Shown piece after piece: positions 11,835-22,766 of a stretch of DNA of 64,000 bases. Both the position numbers and the translations under genes were made by a program. Where the stretch lies: positions 55,016 through 119,015 of the forward strand of contig JACCGJ010020592.1 in the NCBI GenBank assembly GCA_013407085.1, written 5' to 3'. The notes beneath the pieces were generated by a model, which had not been told where the DNA came from, searched no databases, and saw only the letters and a program-made list of their open reading frames with translations. Every line of letters begins with the position of its first letter. Position 1 is the stretch's first letter. The DNA is from Atriophallophorus winterbourni (taxonomy: Eukaryota; Platyhelminthes; Trematoda; Plagiorchiida; Microphallidae).

Positions 11835-12238
11835 TGTAGTGAACTGCTTCCACTCCGTAACTTCGTATTTTGTACATACAATTTTTGGCTTTGTATAGTT
11901 ATTCGTTTTTTGGCCATGTACACTTAATCTGTATCAATGCTTGTTCATTATACTTTTGGCGGTCAATACAATTTCGAACTCGGACTCTGTCTTCTTCCGT
12001 GGTTGCGAAGTCTGTGTGCGCCACTTTGTGCTTGAATTGTGATTAACGGAATCTCCAACATTTTAGCGCTGTCTGCACCTTGGATTCCATTTCCTGGATT
12101 TTCCTGTGTGGATTATTTCGCTATCGTTGGACGTTACGGATCTTTATTTGGACATTTGCTTTCTTGGTCTTTCAGTGAGTTCTTTCCATTTTTGCCATTT
12201 TGTGTGTAGTGCTAGACTTATATTTCTGGTCCACTACA
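11835..12238 (+). repeat. Gypsy B 3' LTR
   Basis: A 404-bp near copy of 4406-4811, preceded by the purine-rich tract GGTGGGGGTGTA and followed by the target duplication ATCT. Confidence 0.92.
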
Positions 12239-13387
12239 ATCTCCACCAGAAGCATTCTTGGCGATTCGAGCTGTTGGGATCATTGGTGGTTTCCCGATTA
12301 CAATACAAGTCTGACACGAAATAATGGTTTTATCTGAGGCACTGTCGATTTGCAATCTCACTGGATTGTCATTAATCTCGAGAGTGATGAATTTGCGCAG
12401 ACTCTGGAATTGAGCACAATTTGTGGCAAAAACAACATTTGAGGTGCGTCTGAATCGCTAAGTTTGATTCTGGCGACAAAATTTTGCCAGGTGGCCTGTA
12501 CGTCCGCATTTATAACAAGAAATTTCACGATAAGGACAAAAACAAACAAAACGCCATTGTCCGCAGTTCCCACAAGCTGAAGGTGGTTAACGTGTTTGAT
12601 CAGAAAGTTTTGGACTAGGGCTGTGCTGAGATGCTCTTGTAATTCGATCAACTGTAGCTATTTCATTCGAGGACGATGACTGGATCATTTCTGAATCACG
12701 TTTCAAGTTTATCAATCTCAAGTATTCAGCTGTCAGATCCTGTATGGATATTCCTGGAGTAGAATCAAGTTTGGCCAGTAAACGTGTCCTCAATTCAGCG
12801 TCATCGGGTGAGGTCAATCCGGCAACAAATATTAGAGCTTGAACTGTGTTGATGTTAATTCATTCAGTTGTGAGCGCTCACATTCCTGGTTTACACAAAC
12901 GGCATAGGTGACGATATCTTCACTGAAATACTTCGACAATTTCAGGCAATTATATTGTAAGTTGAATATGGATGTTCGCTCTCCAAAAATGAATTTTAAC
13001 TTGGACACTGTGTCAGACAAATTAAAGTCTCTTGAATGGTTTGGCAAGATGTAATTACAATACTGGCTGTGTTATGAGGCACCAAGTTTTTGCATCAAAA
13101 GGCGTACTTTAATTTGCTCATCCGAAGCACCTCCGTTTACAAGGAATGTCTTCATACCGATGATACGAAGCACTGAAAGTGGCGCCGTTGTCTGGATCAT
13201 AATGGAATTCTTGGATGGTATGTGCAATTTAGTCTTTTAACTGATGAGTGGCGCCCACCGGGAATTGCGAAGTAGCCGGGTTTTTTAACTGATTTGTTAA
13301 TGATTCGATCATCTGTGTTGTGGCTTGTTATTGTTGAAATATCTGTTGTTGTTGTTGCTTCAAAAACTCCATCAACATGGGGTCCAT
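12239..13387 (-). pseudogene. Gypsy A gag and N-terminal protease, broken
   Basis: A start at 13387 gives MDPMLMEFLKQQQQQIFQQ, the glutamine-rich opening seen in many Gypsy gag proteins, followed at once by a stop. Later pieces in shifted frames encode an alpha-helical capsid-like region (13047-12832, 12817-12590) and one zinc knuckle, CYKCGRTGHLAKFC (near 12530-12480). The protease follows with NPVRLQIDSASDKTII near 12360. Its active-site triplet reads DSA where D-T/S-G is expected. The frame ends at the insertion point of Gypsy B. Confidence 0.75.
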
Positions 13388-13403
13388 AATTCCGGTCGCA
13401 AAT

Positions 13404-13612
13404 TGTTATATCCCGAACAGGATAAAAAAGGTTCAACGCGCACAACAGAACTCTATTGAACAAAGTGACATGATTTGAACATGTTTGCGATCAATATTAA
13501 CAGACCAATGAGAGTAGAGTTGTAAGCGGATTTCAATCGATACACTGTACGCGCGTGTGGGTGCATGACCGCACACTCAGTCAAATATAACGTAGATATG
13601 CTGCCTGTAACA
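13404..13612 (-). repeat. Candidate 5' LTR of Gypsy A
   Basis: Read on the minus strand, this 209-bp segment starts TGTTA and ends TAACA, the inverted ends expected of an LTR. It lies directly before a short leader and the gag start at 13387. It also begins at the point where the LINE endonuclease frame is interrupted (after LILGDF). There is no second LTR to compare with, so the ends are inferred from the termini and the interrupted host sequence. Confidence 0.55.
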
Positions 13613-14045
13613 GAAATCACCCAAGATAAGTACGCTGTGAGCTGAGTGAAACAAACCGTCGAGTGTCTCAATAAGCTGTGGAAACTCCTGTTAAGATGCA
13701 CTGGGTGTGACGTGGACACAAGCAATTGCGAGCGATGACTTGTAGCAAGTCAGGATACTCGTGACAACTTGGACGTTTTCAATGGCTAGAGATATCCCTG
13801 TATCCATGCTGTGCAAACCATACTCCAAGAGCAGTGCAACGCCACCGCCTATCCGATCGTCCGGCCTATCGCATCTTATGACGAAATACTGTTCGCTTAT
13901 GTTTACCGAAACCTCATCAATCGCAGACAGCCAGGTCTCAGAAAGAGCAATAACCTTTGGGTGCAACTGAGCCACGCAGAGAGAAAGTTTAGTTCATTTA
14001 TTCCTTATGCTGCATGCATTTGCGTACAATACTTGGGCAGTGGTT
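13613..14045 (-). pseudogene. LINE endonuclease fragment, host of Gypsy A
   Basis: The minus strand reads, with a few stops, YANACSIRNK, VIALSETWLSA (catalytic Glu), GGGVALLLEYGL and LFHSAHSVLILGDF. These are APE-type endonuclease motifs of a CR1-like LINE. The frame is cut exactly where the TGTTA end of Gypsy A starts. The rest of the LINE should lie beyond the truncated far end of Gypsy A but was not found. Confidence 0.75.
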
Positions 14046-14439
14046 ATTCGTGTTCCGAAAACTAATCCTGTTTGGCCCTCGGTCGGAGCACCCGAGGGAG
14101 CTGCACGTTTTTTGGCGTGCTACTTAGAGCACAAGCATCAGTTTCGGCTGTCTCTTGCGTTAAGTTAACGGACCGTTGCTGACTATTGAGACAGCATCCA
14201 TAGAAGAGAAGCAACTACTGGAGTAACCTGCTCGATGGCCATCGTCAATTGCGCTAGGATAATCAACGTCATCTGAGTTCAAGTTCAAGTTCAAGTTGCA
14301 CAGTGCTGAAGGTGGCTAAAAGCCAATCACGCACCAAGATTCCCTACGACGGTATGCGGTTGAGCACCCAGCGCTTCGATATTGAGTATGCAGTTCGTAG
14401 GTTTCACACGTTCTATTTTCTGGATATTTGGAATGTATT
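14046..14439. other. Spacer with short tandem repeat
   Basis: No gene recognised. A (TTCAAG)n run lies at 14277-14297, resembling LINE tail repeats. A GC-rich hairpin (CCCTCGG/CCGAGGG) is near 14072-14096. Confidence 0.4.
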
Positions 14440-16340
14440 TCAGTTCATTTCACTTCAGTTTCTGGATCCAGTTTCATATTCACGTTTTTCTTGGGACAAA
14501 ATACTGTAGCATAATAATTTATTAGAACATCCGCGGTGTAAGATCCATTGGTGGTCATTTCAGAGTACGTCCTTTTTCCTTTTTTCAACCATGGGGACAA
14601 TGCTTGAACAGCGTACTCCAGACAATAACGAATGTCACTTTTTTGGAGCGAAGCGAAGTGCGAAGCGAATTTTCGAAGTGCTCTAACTGCCCTTCGCAAT
14701 GGCGAATAGTATGGAAGCGAATATCCGAAGTGCACTTCGCAATGGCGAAGCGAAGCAAATATTCGCTTCGCTTCGCTTTAAATCCCAAAGCGAAGTATTC
14801 GTTATTGTCTGGTGTACTCCATTGTAAGTCTGATATAGTTGTTAATTATCCGTGTGAGTATCTGATTTGTGAAACTACCGAAGATACTTCTGATCAATGC
14901 TAGGCTTTGGTAGGACTTTTGGTATACAACAGAATACTGCCGTGAAGACTTCAAGTAACTGGTAATCCACACACACAAGTCTTTCTCTTTCGCAACCCAT
15001 GAAGGTTGCTGAGATCCAAAAGAGTATGTGAAATCGAAGGATTTTCCTAAGTTGAGCATTTTTACTTTTTGGATGTTGAATGGTGGGCAGTTTCGCAAGA
15101 ACCACGTGTGAAGTGCTTCGATATCTTTTTTGGATAGGTTGGCAATCTTCTATGGTGCGTACGCTAGTCCAGACTTTTATGTCATCCGCAAATAAAATGA
15201 TTTTGTTGCGTACGATTTCATGTATATCGTTCGCGTACACGAGGAAGAGTATTGACACCAAGACTGAACCATGAGGTACGCCACTTGTAACTTCTACTAG
15301 GCTGGACAATGCCCCATCAACTCTAACCCTGATAACTCTACCAGTCATGTAATCCTGCATCCAGGCCAATAATTTGCCACCCACCCCGAGCTGCTCCAAT
15401 GGCTTTAGACATTTCCAAGTAACAAGCATGGATAGGGTATCCATCGTCTAGGGCTCGAGTCCAATTATCGAGAGTTATGAGAAGATTGGTGAGGCAGGGG
15501 TGTCTTCTCCTGAATCTCTGCTGTGCGATGGAAAGAAGCTTATTTTGTTCCAAATGTTTCTTAAGTTCGTCAGCGACAAATTGGTCGAGAACTTTAGAGA
15601 CCACTGGCGACAACGTGACTGGTCTGTAGTTAGACACATCGGATCGGTTCCCTCCTTCGTATATCAGAGTGAATAATCCACTTTTCCAGCCAGTAGCAAC
15701 CATGCTGCAACGCAGTGACAGGTTGAAAAGATCAGAGAGTGGTAAGCATAGAGAATGGGCGTATCGTTTTAGGATGAAAAATGTTATTTCATCAGCATCC
15801 TGTGTAATTTTATGTATTTAACCCGAGTAGCATTACCAGGACACTCTCGATTTTAACAGCGATTTCGTGTATTGTGTTAATCTGTTATCTGAATGCAGGC
15901 ATATAGTAACATTCGCGCTCGTTAGGGTAGAACACTTTAGAGTAGAATTGAGCGAGTTCGTCAGCGGCTTCAAGAGCAGTGGATGTAATTCCAGTCGTAG
16001 TACGTAGAGCGGAAACGCCTGGCTTTACCCTGGTCTTCCTGTTAACGATCTGGAAAAGGAGCTTCAGGTTTCGTTTAATTTCATCCATCAGATTGATGTG
16101 ATACCCTTTTCTATCCTCCTAGACAAATTTGGTAATTTTGTTTCTCGACAAACTGTAAAATGCCCAGGATTCAGGTGTTGCATGCAATATGGGGCTTCTC
16201 CACGCACAGTTCCTCACCTTTATCTATTTCCGTGTTCGACTCCGGATCACGAATTTGAATCACTTTTTTAGTTTTTCGAAACATATTTAGAGTGAAGTTC
16301 TATTTTTCGGTTGATTTTCTTAAAAATCGATGACCAGCAT
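14440..16340 (-). pseudogene. Decayed CR1-like LINE copy 1
   Basis: The minus strand carries pieces of ORF2 in several frames: the inter-domain linker TTGITSTALEAADELAQFY (about 16000), ESIL-type RT parts SDVSNYRPVTLSPVVSKVL and RRRHPCLTNLLITLDNW (15703-15480), TSGVPHGSVL and LFADDIKVWTS (15290-15150), and LTMEYAVQALSPWLKK, which is split by a miniature transposon (14619-14811). An alien piece similar to the linker region (FCPKKN) near 14480 shows a further rearrangement. Confidence 0.8.
14611..14819. mobile_element. hAT-type miniature element with 8-bp target duplication
   Basis: The element spans 14619-14811 (193 bp). Its ends are a 15-bp perfect terminal inverted repeat (TIR), CAGACAATAACGAAT at 14619-14633 and its complement at 14797-14811. 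Flanks are GCGTACTC (14611-14618) and GTGTACTC (14812-14819), an 8-bp target duplication with one mismatch. CAG...CTG ends and 8-bp duplications are typical of hAT transposons. Removing the element plus one duplication restores the LINE reading MEYAVQALSPW, which confirms the boundaries. The interior is rich in GAAGCG units and contains an internal palindrome near 14750-14780. There is no coding capacity. Confidence 0.82.
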
Positions 16341-16355
16341 TGTTGGACATCAGTG

Positions 16356-18320
16356 CTAATTGGTGCCCAGTCGGTGATCTATTGAAGAGCCTTTGATAAT
16401 GCATACAATTTCAAGTATATAGTTCCTCTTCACCAGAAATTTGTATTGGCTCCATGACTGAGCTTCTGGTACGCCACTTGTAACTTCTACTAGGCTGTAT
16501 GGTGCCCAATCTAATCTAATCCTGATGACTCTGCCAGTCAAGTAATCCTGTATCCAAGCCAATAATCTGCCACCCATCCCAAGCTGCTCCAATTTCTGGA
16601 ATCAGTATGCTGTGGTTAACACGGTCAAAATCTTTAGACATATCCGAGTAAGAAGCAGGGATAGTGTATTCATTATCCACGGCTCGAGTCCTGCTAGCAA
16701 GATTCATGAGTAAATTTTTGAGGCATGAGTGTCTCGTCCTAAATCCGTGCGGTGCGATGAAAAGAAGCTTATTTTGCCCCTAATTACACTGGCATCAATG
16801 TGACTGATCTGTAGTTAAACACATTATTAGTTCCTTTCTTTGTATATCGGAGTGATTAATTTACTTGTCCCGTCAGTAGGAACCTTGCTACAGCTTAGTG
16901 ACAGGTTAAAAAGATCAGAAAGTGGTGAGATTAGAGCATGCGAGCATTGTTTTAGAAGTAACGGTGTTATTTCATCAGCACCCGGGGATTTTTGTATTTA
17001 ACCCGAGTAGCCACACCAGGACACTACCGGTGTTTACAGCGATGTCCTGTATTGTGCTAATTTGTGATTTGAATGCAGGCATAACATAAAATAAGCGTTA
17101 GTTTGGGTAGAGCACTCACGAGTAAAATTTAGCGATTTCCTTGTCGGCTTCGATAGCGTTTGAGGTAGTTCCATTCGTCGTAAGTAAAGCGGAAACGCCC
17201 GACGTTACCTTGGCCTTACTGTCACGATCTGAAAAAGGGGCTTCGAGTTTCGTTTTATTTTATCCATCAGATTGAGTTGATACTTTTCTGTATCAACCTG
17301 GACAAGTTTAGTTACTTTGTTTCCGAGCGAACGGTATGATTCCCAGGATTCAGGTTTTGCCTGCAGTATGTGGCTTACCAATCACAGTTTCTTACCTTTA
17401 TCCATTTCCGTATTTGACTCCTAATCACGAATTTAAACCTCTTTTTCAGTTTCTTGTAAAATATATAGATTGGAGGTCTATTTTATCGCAGATTTTCTCC
17501 AGGATCGATGACCAGTAATACTAGACATCAGTGTTATTCGTTAACCAGTCAGTGACTTCCTAAAGCACCAATAATAATTCATATATTCTTATCATTTTAT
17601 GAACGTCACTAGCTCATTTCGCTTCCGATATATTGTCGAAACAATGATCATTATTTCCGAATAGTGTTTTATAGTGTATATCATTGATGACATTTTCCCC
17701 GCTCGTCACAACAGGATCGAGTATGGACGGTGTGTTTGTGCTTATGAAGCGAGTGCTTCTTAATATGTGTTTAAATAAAGGAATTTCGTTGAACATTTAG
17801 TGTAATATATTATCAATAGAATTCAACCGTGGATTCTCGCTTTTTAGTAAATTCGGGGGATCAAAGTTGTTGCAATATCTGGAAACACACAGCTGAGTTT
17901 CCTCGAGTAAACTAGCATCGTCTGCTGACAGTGGACGGTAGATCACACCAACAACAAAGTGTTCACGTGTTGCTAATTCAAGTGAACACCACAGTGTGTC
18001 TTTTAATATCAAATCGTTGCCTGTGATTTCTCTAAACGTGAGGTAACACTAATTAGCAATACTCTCCTTGCACGGTCCATACGATGAAATGGAAATTCCC
18101 TCCTCAGCTGAATACTGATTGAACCAGGTTTCCGTTACGGCTATTAGGAGTGGTAAATATTTTACATGGAGCTCGATTGACTTGGATAATTTATTTGTCA
18201 AGCATTGTGCGTTTGTGTACGAAGATTTAATGTTTGATCTGGATAAAAGTGTTGGATGATGGGTAGTTGAACAGATAAGTTGATTACGTGTCAAAAATGG
18301 CGGGGCTCGTGTTAATGGGT
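16356..18320 (-). pseudogene. Decayed CR1-like LINE copy 2
   Basis: It parallels copy 1. The endonuclease fragments are SYTNAQCLTNKLSKSIEL and AVTETWFNQY (18294-18049), then DTLWCSLELATREHF and GVIYRP (18012-17797). RT fragments are SDMSKDFDRVNHSIL, MGGRLLAWIQDYLTGR and VEVTSGVPEAQ (16707-16440). The stretch 16470-16600 is a close match to 15276-15400. Many stops and shifts. Confidence 0.75.
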
Positions 18321-18696
18321 ATTTTACATCGCCGACTCTGATAGAGTTCGTTAACTTTCATTTTTTCAGATCAGGATTCGTAGTATTGCTACGCTCAATA
18401 CCAAGAGGTTCGACAGCTTGCGGGATAGCGTTGGTTTTTAGGTGTTTACTGAATGGTTTGATTTCTCATGGAAGTTTGTATCAATGCTGGTTCCAATTGT
18501 TAAGCACGGTCTCAATTCAATTCAATTTAATTCAATTTTAATGTTCTTAAAAGCATATAGCTTAACAAAAACCGCATAATAATATTGGAATTACGAATAA
18601 CACGGGTAGTAAAACGGGATTTGTTTGCTTACTGAGCAGTTCAGGAATCAAGTTAAAGATCCATATGACAGAAACTGTTTTCAAAGTTCAAAGCTT

Positions 18697-20095
18697 TTAT
18701 GGTGTAAAATATATAGGTTCAATTTTTGGATTGGTCGACATGAAAGTGTCCAAATTCGATTTGAATAAATCTAGGTTAGGTGAATGTGCAACATTACAGG
18801 GTAGGGCGTTCCAGGTAAAGCATACATGTACAGAATAAAAATAACTTCGACAGTTTTGTCTCGAATCAGGAATAAGTACTGTGTAGTCGTGACTCCGGCC
18901 GGTTCTGGGTGGTAGTGGTGTGAATAGTTTCTTTAGGGAATGGTTGGGGGTATGCAGTATTTTGAACATAGGAATCAAATCACCTCTAAGACGGCGCTAG
19001 CAAGAGTCGAAGAGATTGAGACTTGTAATGCGATCTTCTTATTGTTTGTGCTTTAAACCGCGTACGAGCTTGGTGGTCCGATGATATATTCTCTGCAAGA
19101 GGCTCATGTGTTTCTGTAGCCAGGGTGATTAGGCCTGAACCGCATACACCATGGTTGACCTCAAGTACGTATTAAATATCCGATGAACGATTTGCTCAGT
19201 GAAACTCCCGAACACGTGTTTAAGTATAAGCAGTACTCGTGACGTCTCTTCATAGACAGCTAATGCGTTATGTGACGGTTTAAAAGTGCTGCTCACCCAC
19301 ACACCAACGTCATTCTCCTTGTCAGTGCATTCAAGAATATGGGAACCAAAGGTGTAAGAGAACTCGAAATGTCTTCCAACAGTCAATACCTCGCATTTTC
19401 TGAAATTAAAAGGCAGTACATTTCTAACTGACCAGTTTTGTAAGGTATCGAATTCCAGCTGAAGTTGTCTGCAATCCTCAGTTGTGCGTACTTGTGTCCA
19501 CAGCTTGATGTCATCCACAAATAACAAGATTTTGTGGCGAACAAGTTTAGGTAAGTCGTTGACATACATCAGGAAAAGAATTGGTCCAAGCACTGATCCC
19601 TGCGGCAACTTACTGGTTACTGCAATAAGACGTCACAAAGCTCAATTAACCCTTACTCGAATGACATGGTCGCGGAGATAATCTTGAAACCAGGCTAGTA
19701 TTAAACCTCTCTTGTAGTACCAGACTGTGATTGACACGATCGAATGCTTTTGACATATCAAGATAACAAGCCTGTATGCTGAGACCTTTGTCTACAGCTT
19801 CTGTCTAGTCATCGAGGGCTAGCAGAAGGTTTGAAAGGTAATAGTATCTTTTTCTGAAGCCGTGTTGTTCGACTGCGAGCAAGCAATTGTCTTCCAGATG
19901 TTTTGTGACGCTGTTTGCTACGAGGTGCTCCATCACTTTAGAGATCACCGGTAGTAGTGTTACTGCTCGATAGTCGGATACTTCGGAACGGTTTCCTCCT
20001 TTGTGGACGGGGGTAATGATGCCATTCTTCTAATCACAGGGAACGAAACTTTGAGTTAAAGAGAGGTTAATCAAGTAGGTGAGAGGCGTCCACCA
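18697..20095 (-). pseudogene. CR1-like ORF2 RT, catalytic site altered
   Basis: Blocks on the minus strand are [85 protein letters not shown] and FTWNALPCNVAHSPNLD. The FADD box reads FVDD; both aspartates remain. Frames change near 18980, 19610 and 19700. It is closely related to the 60112-60753 copy. Confidence 0.8.
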
Positions 20096-20109
20096 TAGTG
20101 GTGGTCAAT

Positions 20110-21090
20110 ATTGTTAATTTAAGTAGCCGCGGCTATCAACTCCGTAATTTGGTGACTTCCGGATTCTAAAAGTATCAATGACCACTGCATTGCTGTTTTA
20201 GATACACTTAGTATGTGAACCGGTGGCGGCTTCTGAGACATTTAGGAGAATAAGGGTGCACTTATCGCAATCCTTTGGTTTGTTTTGATTTCCTTTCGGT
20301 GGCGATTTTACCCGCTCTGACAAAAAACATCAACAAATGCACGAGATGTGTTTTCCTTGCCGTCCCGTAACAAGTAAGTTGATAGAATTACGTCTTCTAA
20401 CTCCGACTCGATAAGCTATATTAGCTTTAGAAACCGCGTTATATCTTGGTGTAGCACATTGGAGCACGACTAAAGCGAATCAACGAAACCGGATGGATGG
20501 TTTTCTGATACATCCGAGCGCACAGTTACAACCATTCCGTCAAGTCATGCTGGTGTCTATTCGAGAATAACGTCTCAGTTGCTTCTGGCAAGTTCGCACA
20601 GATAACACTGAGCAAAATTCTTATCGAAGCAACTTTGGTCAATGGGCACACGAGGTGAACGTCTTCGGCTTTAAGGCATTTTTAACACTCTTCTGGGTGC
20701 CGTGTTGCAACAATTAAAACTTTTCAGGAGCATGGTCTGGTGGTGTTAAAGTTGAGAGTAATCATTTGTTCAGTTTAAATGTTATAGGCGTGATTAATAG
20801 CTCTACGGAATTCTCCACTTGTGCTAGCTGATCTGTCAGATGCGACAATAGATGATTGTATATTCTTGCGATGGCGATTTATATTAGAATTTCTACAGGT
20901 ATTACAAAAATAACAAACAGATGGAAGTTTATTATCGTACACAAGCCTTACACTCATTAGTCAGTCTCATCACAAGTCACGTGCAGGTGTAATTCGCAAA
21001 ATGTACATTTAACCGAAGCACTATCACTACTAACCCGGTTCAGGCCCTTGGCGCTGAAGTCAACTTGATTCCATGTCGCTGTCGGGGGAA
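20110..21090 (-). pseudogene. LINE ORF1 remnant with Cys/His fingers
   Basis: Near 20965-21080 the minus strand reads VKCTFCELHLHVTCDETD, a C-x2-C-x4-H-x2-C pattern, and slightly downstream in another frame VCYFCNTCRN. Together they look like the PHD-type finger known from some CR1 ORF1 proteins. Nearer ORF2 are the pieces LILLNVSEAA and VVIDTFRIRKSPNY, shared with the better ORF1 at 28959. At least three frame changes. The finger interpretation is an inference. Confidence 0.5.
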
Positions 21091-21269
21091 CAATCCTCGC
21101 AGTCACAGCTTGATCGATCAATCGATTTCTTTGTCTGTGTTAGATCTCGTGATAAGGTCACACATGTTGATAGCCTGAATTGGCCCGGCCGGCTGAGAGA
21201 TAGGCGATCGGTCGACTGGTCGACATACTTACTTACTTTTTTACTTTTGTGCGGCTGGCTTCACGGGTG

Positions 21270-21960
21270 GATAAGCCGGCTTCATTGATGTCTCGGGTCG
21301 CACCAGCCCACGCACGTCGATCGGAGGCGGGATCGTTGCAGATCGTGATTCAGTCTCGTTCCCACCTGCAAACACCGTAGACGGTACGCAGACCCAGGGT
21401 GTCTACATCCTCTTCCATAGTTGACAGCCAGGTTTCCACTTGACCACCTTGCCGCCGACGCCAGGTGCGAACGGGTTTGGGGTCGAGGATGAGTTTTGAA
21501 AACACGCGTCTTAGTTTTTAGGCTGATCCCGGGTTTGCACCAAAGGGTGCCCTTTAACTGCAAAAACGCATTACGAGCACGATCGACCCTCAACTTCACT
21601 TTATCTTTCGCCTGACCATTAAGCAATATACTTGAGCCGAGGTATTTGAAGACTGGAACGTATTCAATCGGACAACCCGGGATGCGAAGTGGCTGGATGC
21701 CTGGTGTGTCGGTATAAAAAATGCCTCGGTTTTAGCCGCGTTTATCTTAAGACCGACTTTTGCGGCAGTGGCACTAATGCGGTCTAAAACGCTTTGCAGC
21801 ATTTCGATATTGTCGCCCAGAACAACTATATCGTCAGCGCTGTCAAGGTCGGAAATCCATAGATCCGTTGAAATTTGCACCCCTTGATAGTCTGTAACGC
21901 CTGGTTCATTATGCAGTCTACGACATAGTTAAACATAACCGGCGATAGCAATCAACCTCG
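21270..21960 (-). pseudogene. RTE-like LINE RT fragment
   Basis: The minus strand reads GVQISTDLWISDLDSADDIVVLGDN, then MLQSVLDRISATAAKVGLKINAAKTEAF. The catalytic box is SADD with both aspartates. The downstream part, KLRVDRARNAFLQLKGTLWC and KPGISLKTKTRVF, is the usual post-palm segment of RTE-like elements. It is broken after that. It is a different family from the CR1-like copies, and has no visible 3' tail. Confidence 0.75.
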
Positions 21961-21997
21961 CCTGACTCATGTGTGCAAGTTAAATTCACGCGATTCT

Positions 21998-22640
21998 TCA
22001 CCGTAGACACGAATCCGTCCCCTTGTAGAGCCTCAATAGGCTCTGATTAGGTTGACGAGCTCTAATGGAATTCCATCCGATAGCATGATGTTTCATAAAC
22101 AACCACGGTCTACGGAGTCGACGGCGGCTCGGAAGGCAATGAAGCAAGCAATCGTTTGCTGTTGATACCGTGCACGGTGCTCGTGGATCCTGCTTTTCGA
22201 AAGACCAAATAATCCGATTCAGGAGGAACAATTTCACCCGCAATGCTTGAGACAATAGGCAGTACTCTATTGATCGGCGTGATCTGCAATTAGATGGCAA
22301 AACTTGTATTGGCTCCTCCGCAGAATGCAGACAACGCCATACAGAATACCTTCGATGTAAGCGGTTAAGAGAAAGTTTCTGCCAAATCGTGAGGTCAATT
22401 GCAAAAACTTTCATCTGTTTTTCGAAATTATTTGTACCCGAAGTGCAATTTGCTCAAAAGTTGATTTTCTGATTTCAGCTATAGAGTATATATTTCGGAA
22501 TACGACCATTTTTATTGCTTAGACGTGACCAATCCAACGTAGGCGGCGCTGTCGTAGTGAAGTTGATCATGCTATTTAGACGAGCATTCGGAACGAACTC
22601 TGCATTTGTCAATTTTTACATCAAAGATATGTCCACCATA
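21998..22640 (-). pseudogene. Family B LINE C-terminus (copy 1)
   Basis: Minus-strand pieces align with the better copy at 61840-62560: a degenerate QRRLRWLGHV segment near 22540, RIPKD-like and SKLFLPNRTIWSF-type remnants. The corresponding plus-strand segment is at 32930-33490, where the arrangement is the mirror image. Both lie just upstream of glutamine synthetase pseudo-exon 1, so they were duplicated with it. Confidence 0.6.
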
Positions 22641-22694
22641 AGAAGGATATTTCGTAGATAGTATGCATTAAGCTACCTGATTTTCTCAATTTTC

Positions 22695-22716
22695 ATTGGT
22701 GCTCAAAAGTATATAA
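22695..22716 (+). promoter_or_regulatory. Relic promoter of the glutamine synthetase pseudogene
   Basis: ATTGGTG at 22695-22701, an 8-bp gap, then TATATAA at 22710-22716, 51 bp before pseudo-exon 1. The same arrangement stands upstream of the intact gene. The flanking bases differ, so these two boxes are the conserved part. Confidence 0.55.
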
Positions 22717-22766
22717 TCGGTTTGATTTATCAAGAGGTCATAGATTTATTCACGCGTCATTCAGTA

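Larger units (their letters stand above)
4406..12238 (+). mobile_element. Gypsy element B, CsRn1-like, two LTRs, LINE-disrupted
   Basis: The element has 406- and 404-bp LTRs, a tRNA-Trp-like primer site, gag with a C-H-C-C knuckle, protease, RT, RNase H and integrase on the plus strand, and a purine-rich tract (11821-11833) before the 3' LTR. ATCT at 4402-4405 and 12239-12242 is its TSD. A CR1-like LINE of about 2.97 kb sits inside it between RT and RNase H. Without that LINE it would be about 4.9 kb. The LTRs are nearly identical by eye, so insertion was fairly recent compared with element A. It now carries at least three frameshifts and one nonsense codon. Confidence 0.9.
1757..13612 (-). 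mobile_element. Gypsy element A (outer), split by Gypsy element B
   Basis: A minus-strand Ty3/Gypsy element runs LTR (13612-13404), gag, protease, RT, RNase H, integrase and breaks off inside integrase near 1757. It is split at 4405/12239 by element B. The protease reads across the gap: its active-site half is in 12239-12420 and its LLGIDW half in 4405-4280. No 3' LTR is seen. The RT wording CADFSTGLN followed by YPLP suggests a lineage different from CsRn1-like element B. Several frameshifts and stops show it is dead. Confidence 0.85.
18510..21090 (-). mobile_element. CR1-like LINE copy 3 with ORF1 remnant
   Basis: The 3' tail (18512-18540) is a CAATT-type repeat. ORF2 runs to about 20095. 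Immediately beyond it the minus strand reads ORF1-like sequence (CTLILLNVSEAA, VVIDTFRIRKSPNYG), matching the ORF1 at 28959-29681, then two Cys-rich pieces. The whole endonuclease and the start of RT are missing, so ORF1 and RT are joined by an internal deletion near 20095-20110. Confidence 0.7.

Noticed and set aside
14635..14796. GAAGCG-rich block as a satellite or simple repeat
   Set aside because: It is bounded by perfect inverted ends and a target duplication, so it is the interior of a miniature transposon.
20320..20960. A host zinc-finger gene
   Set aside because: The Cys-rich pieces lie next to LINE ORF1 motifs on the same strand and fit an ORF1 remnant better.
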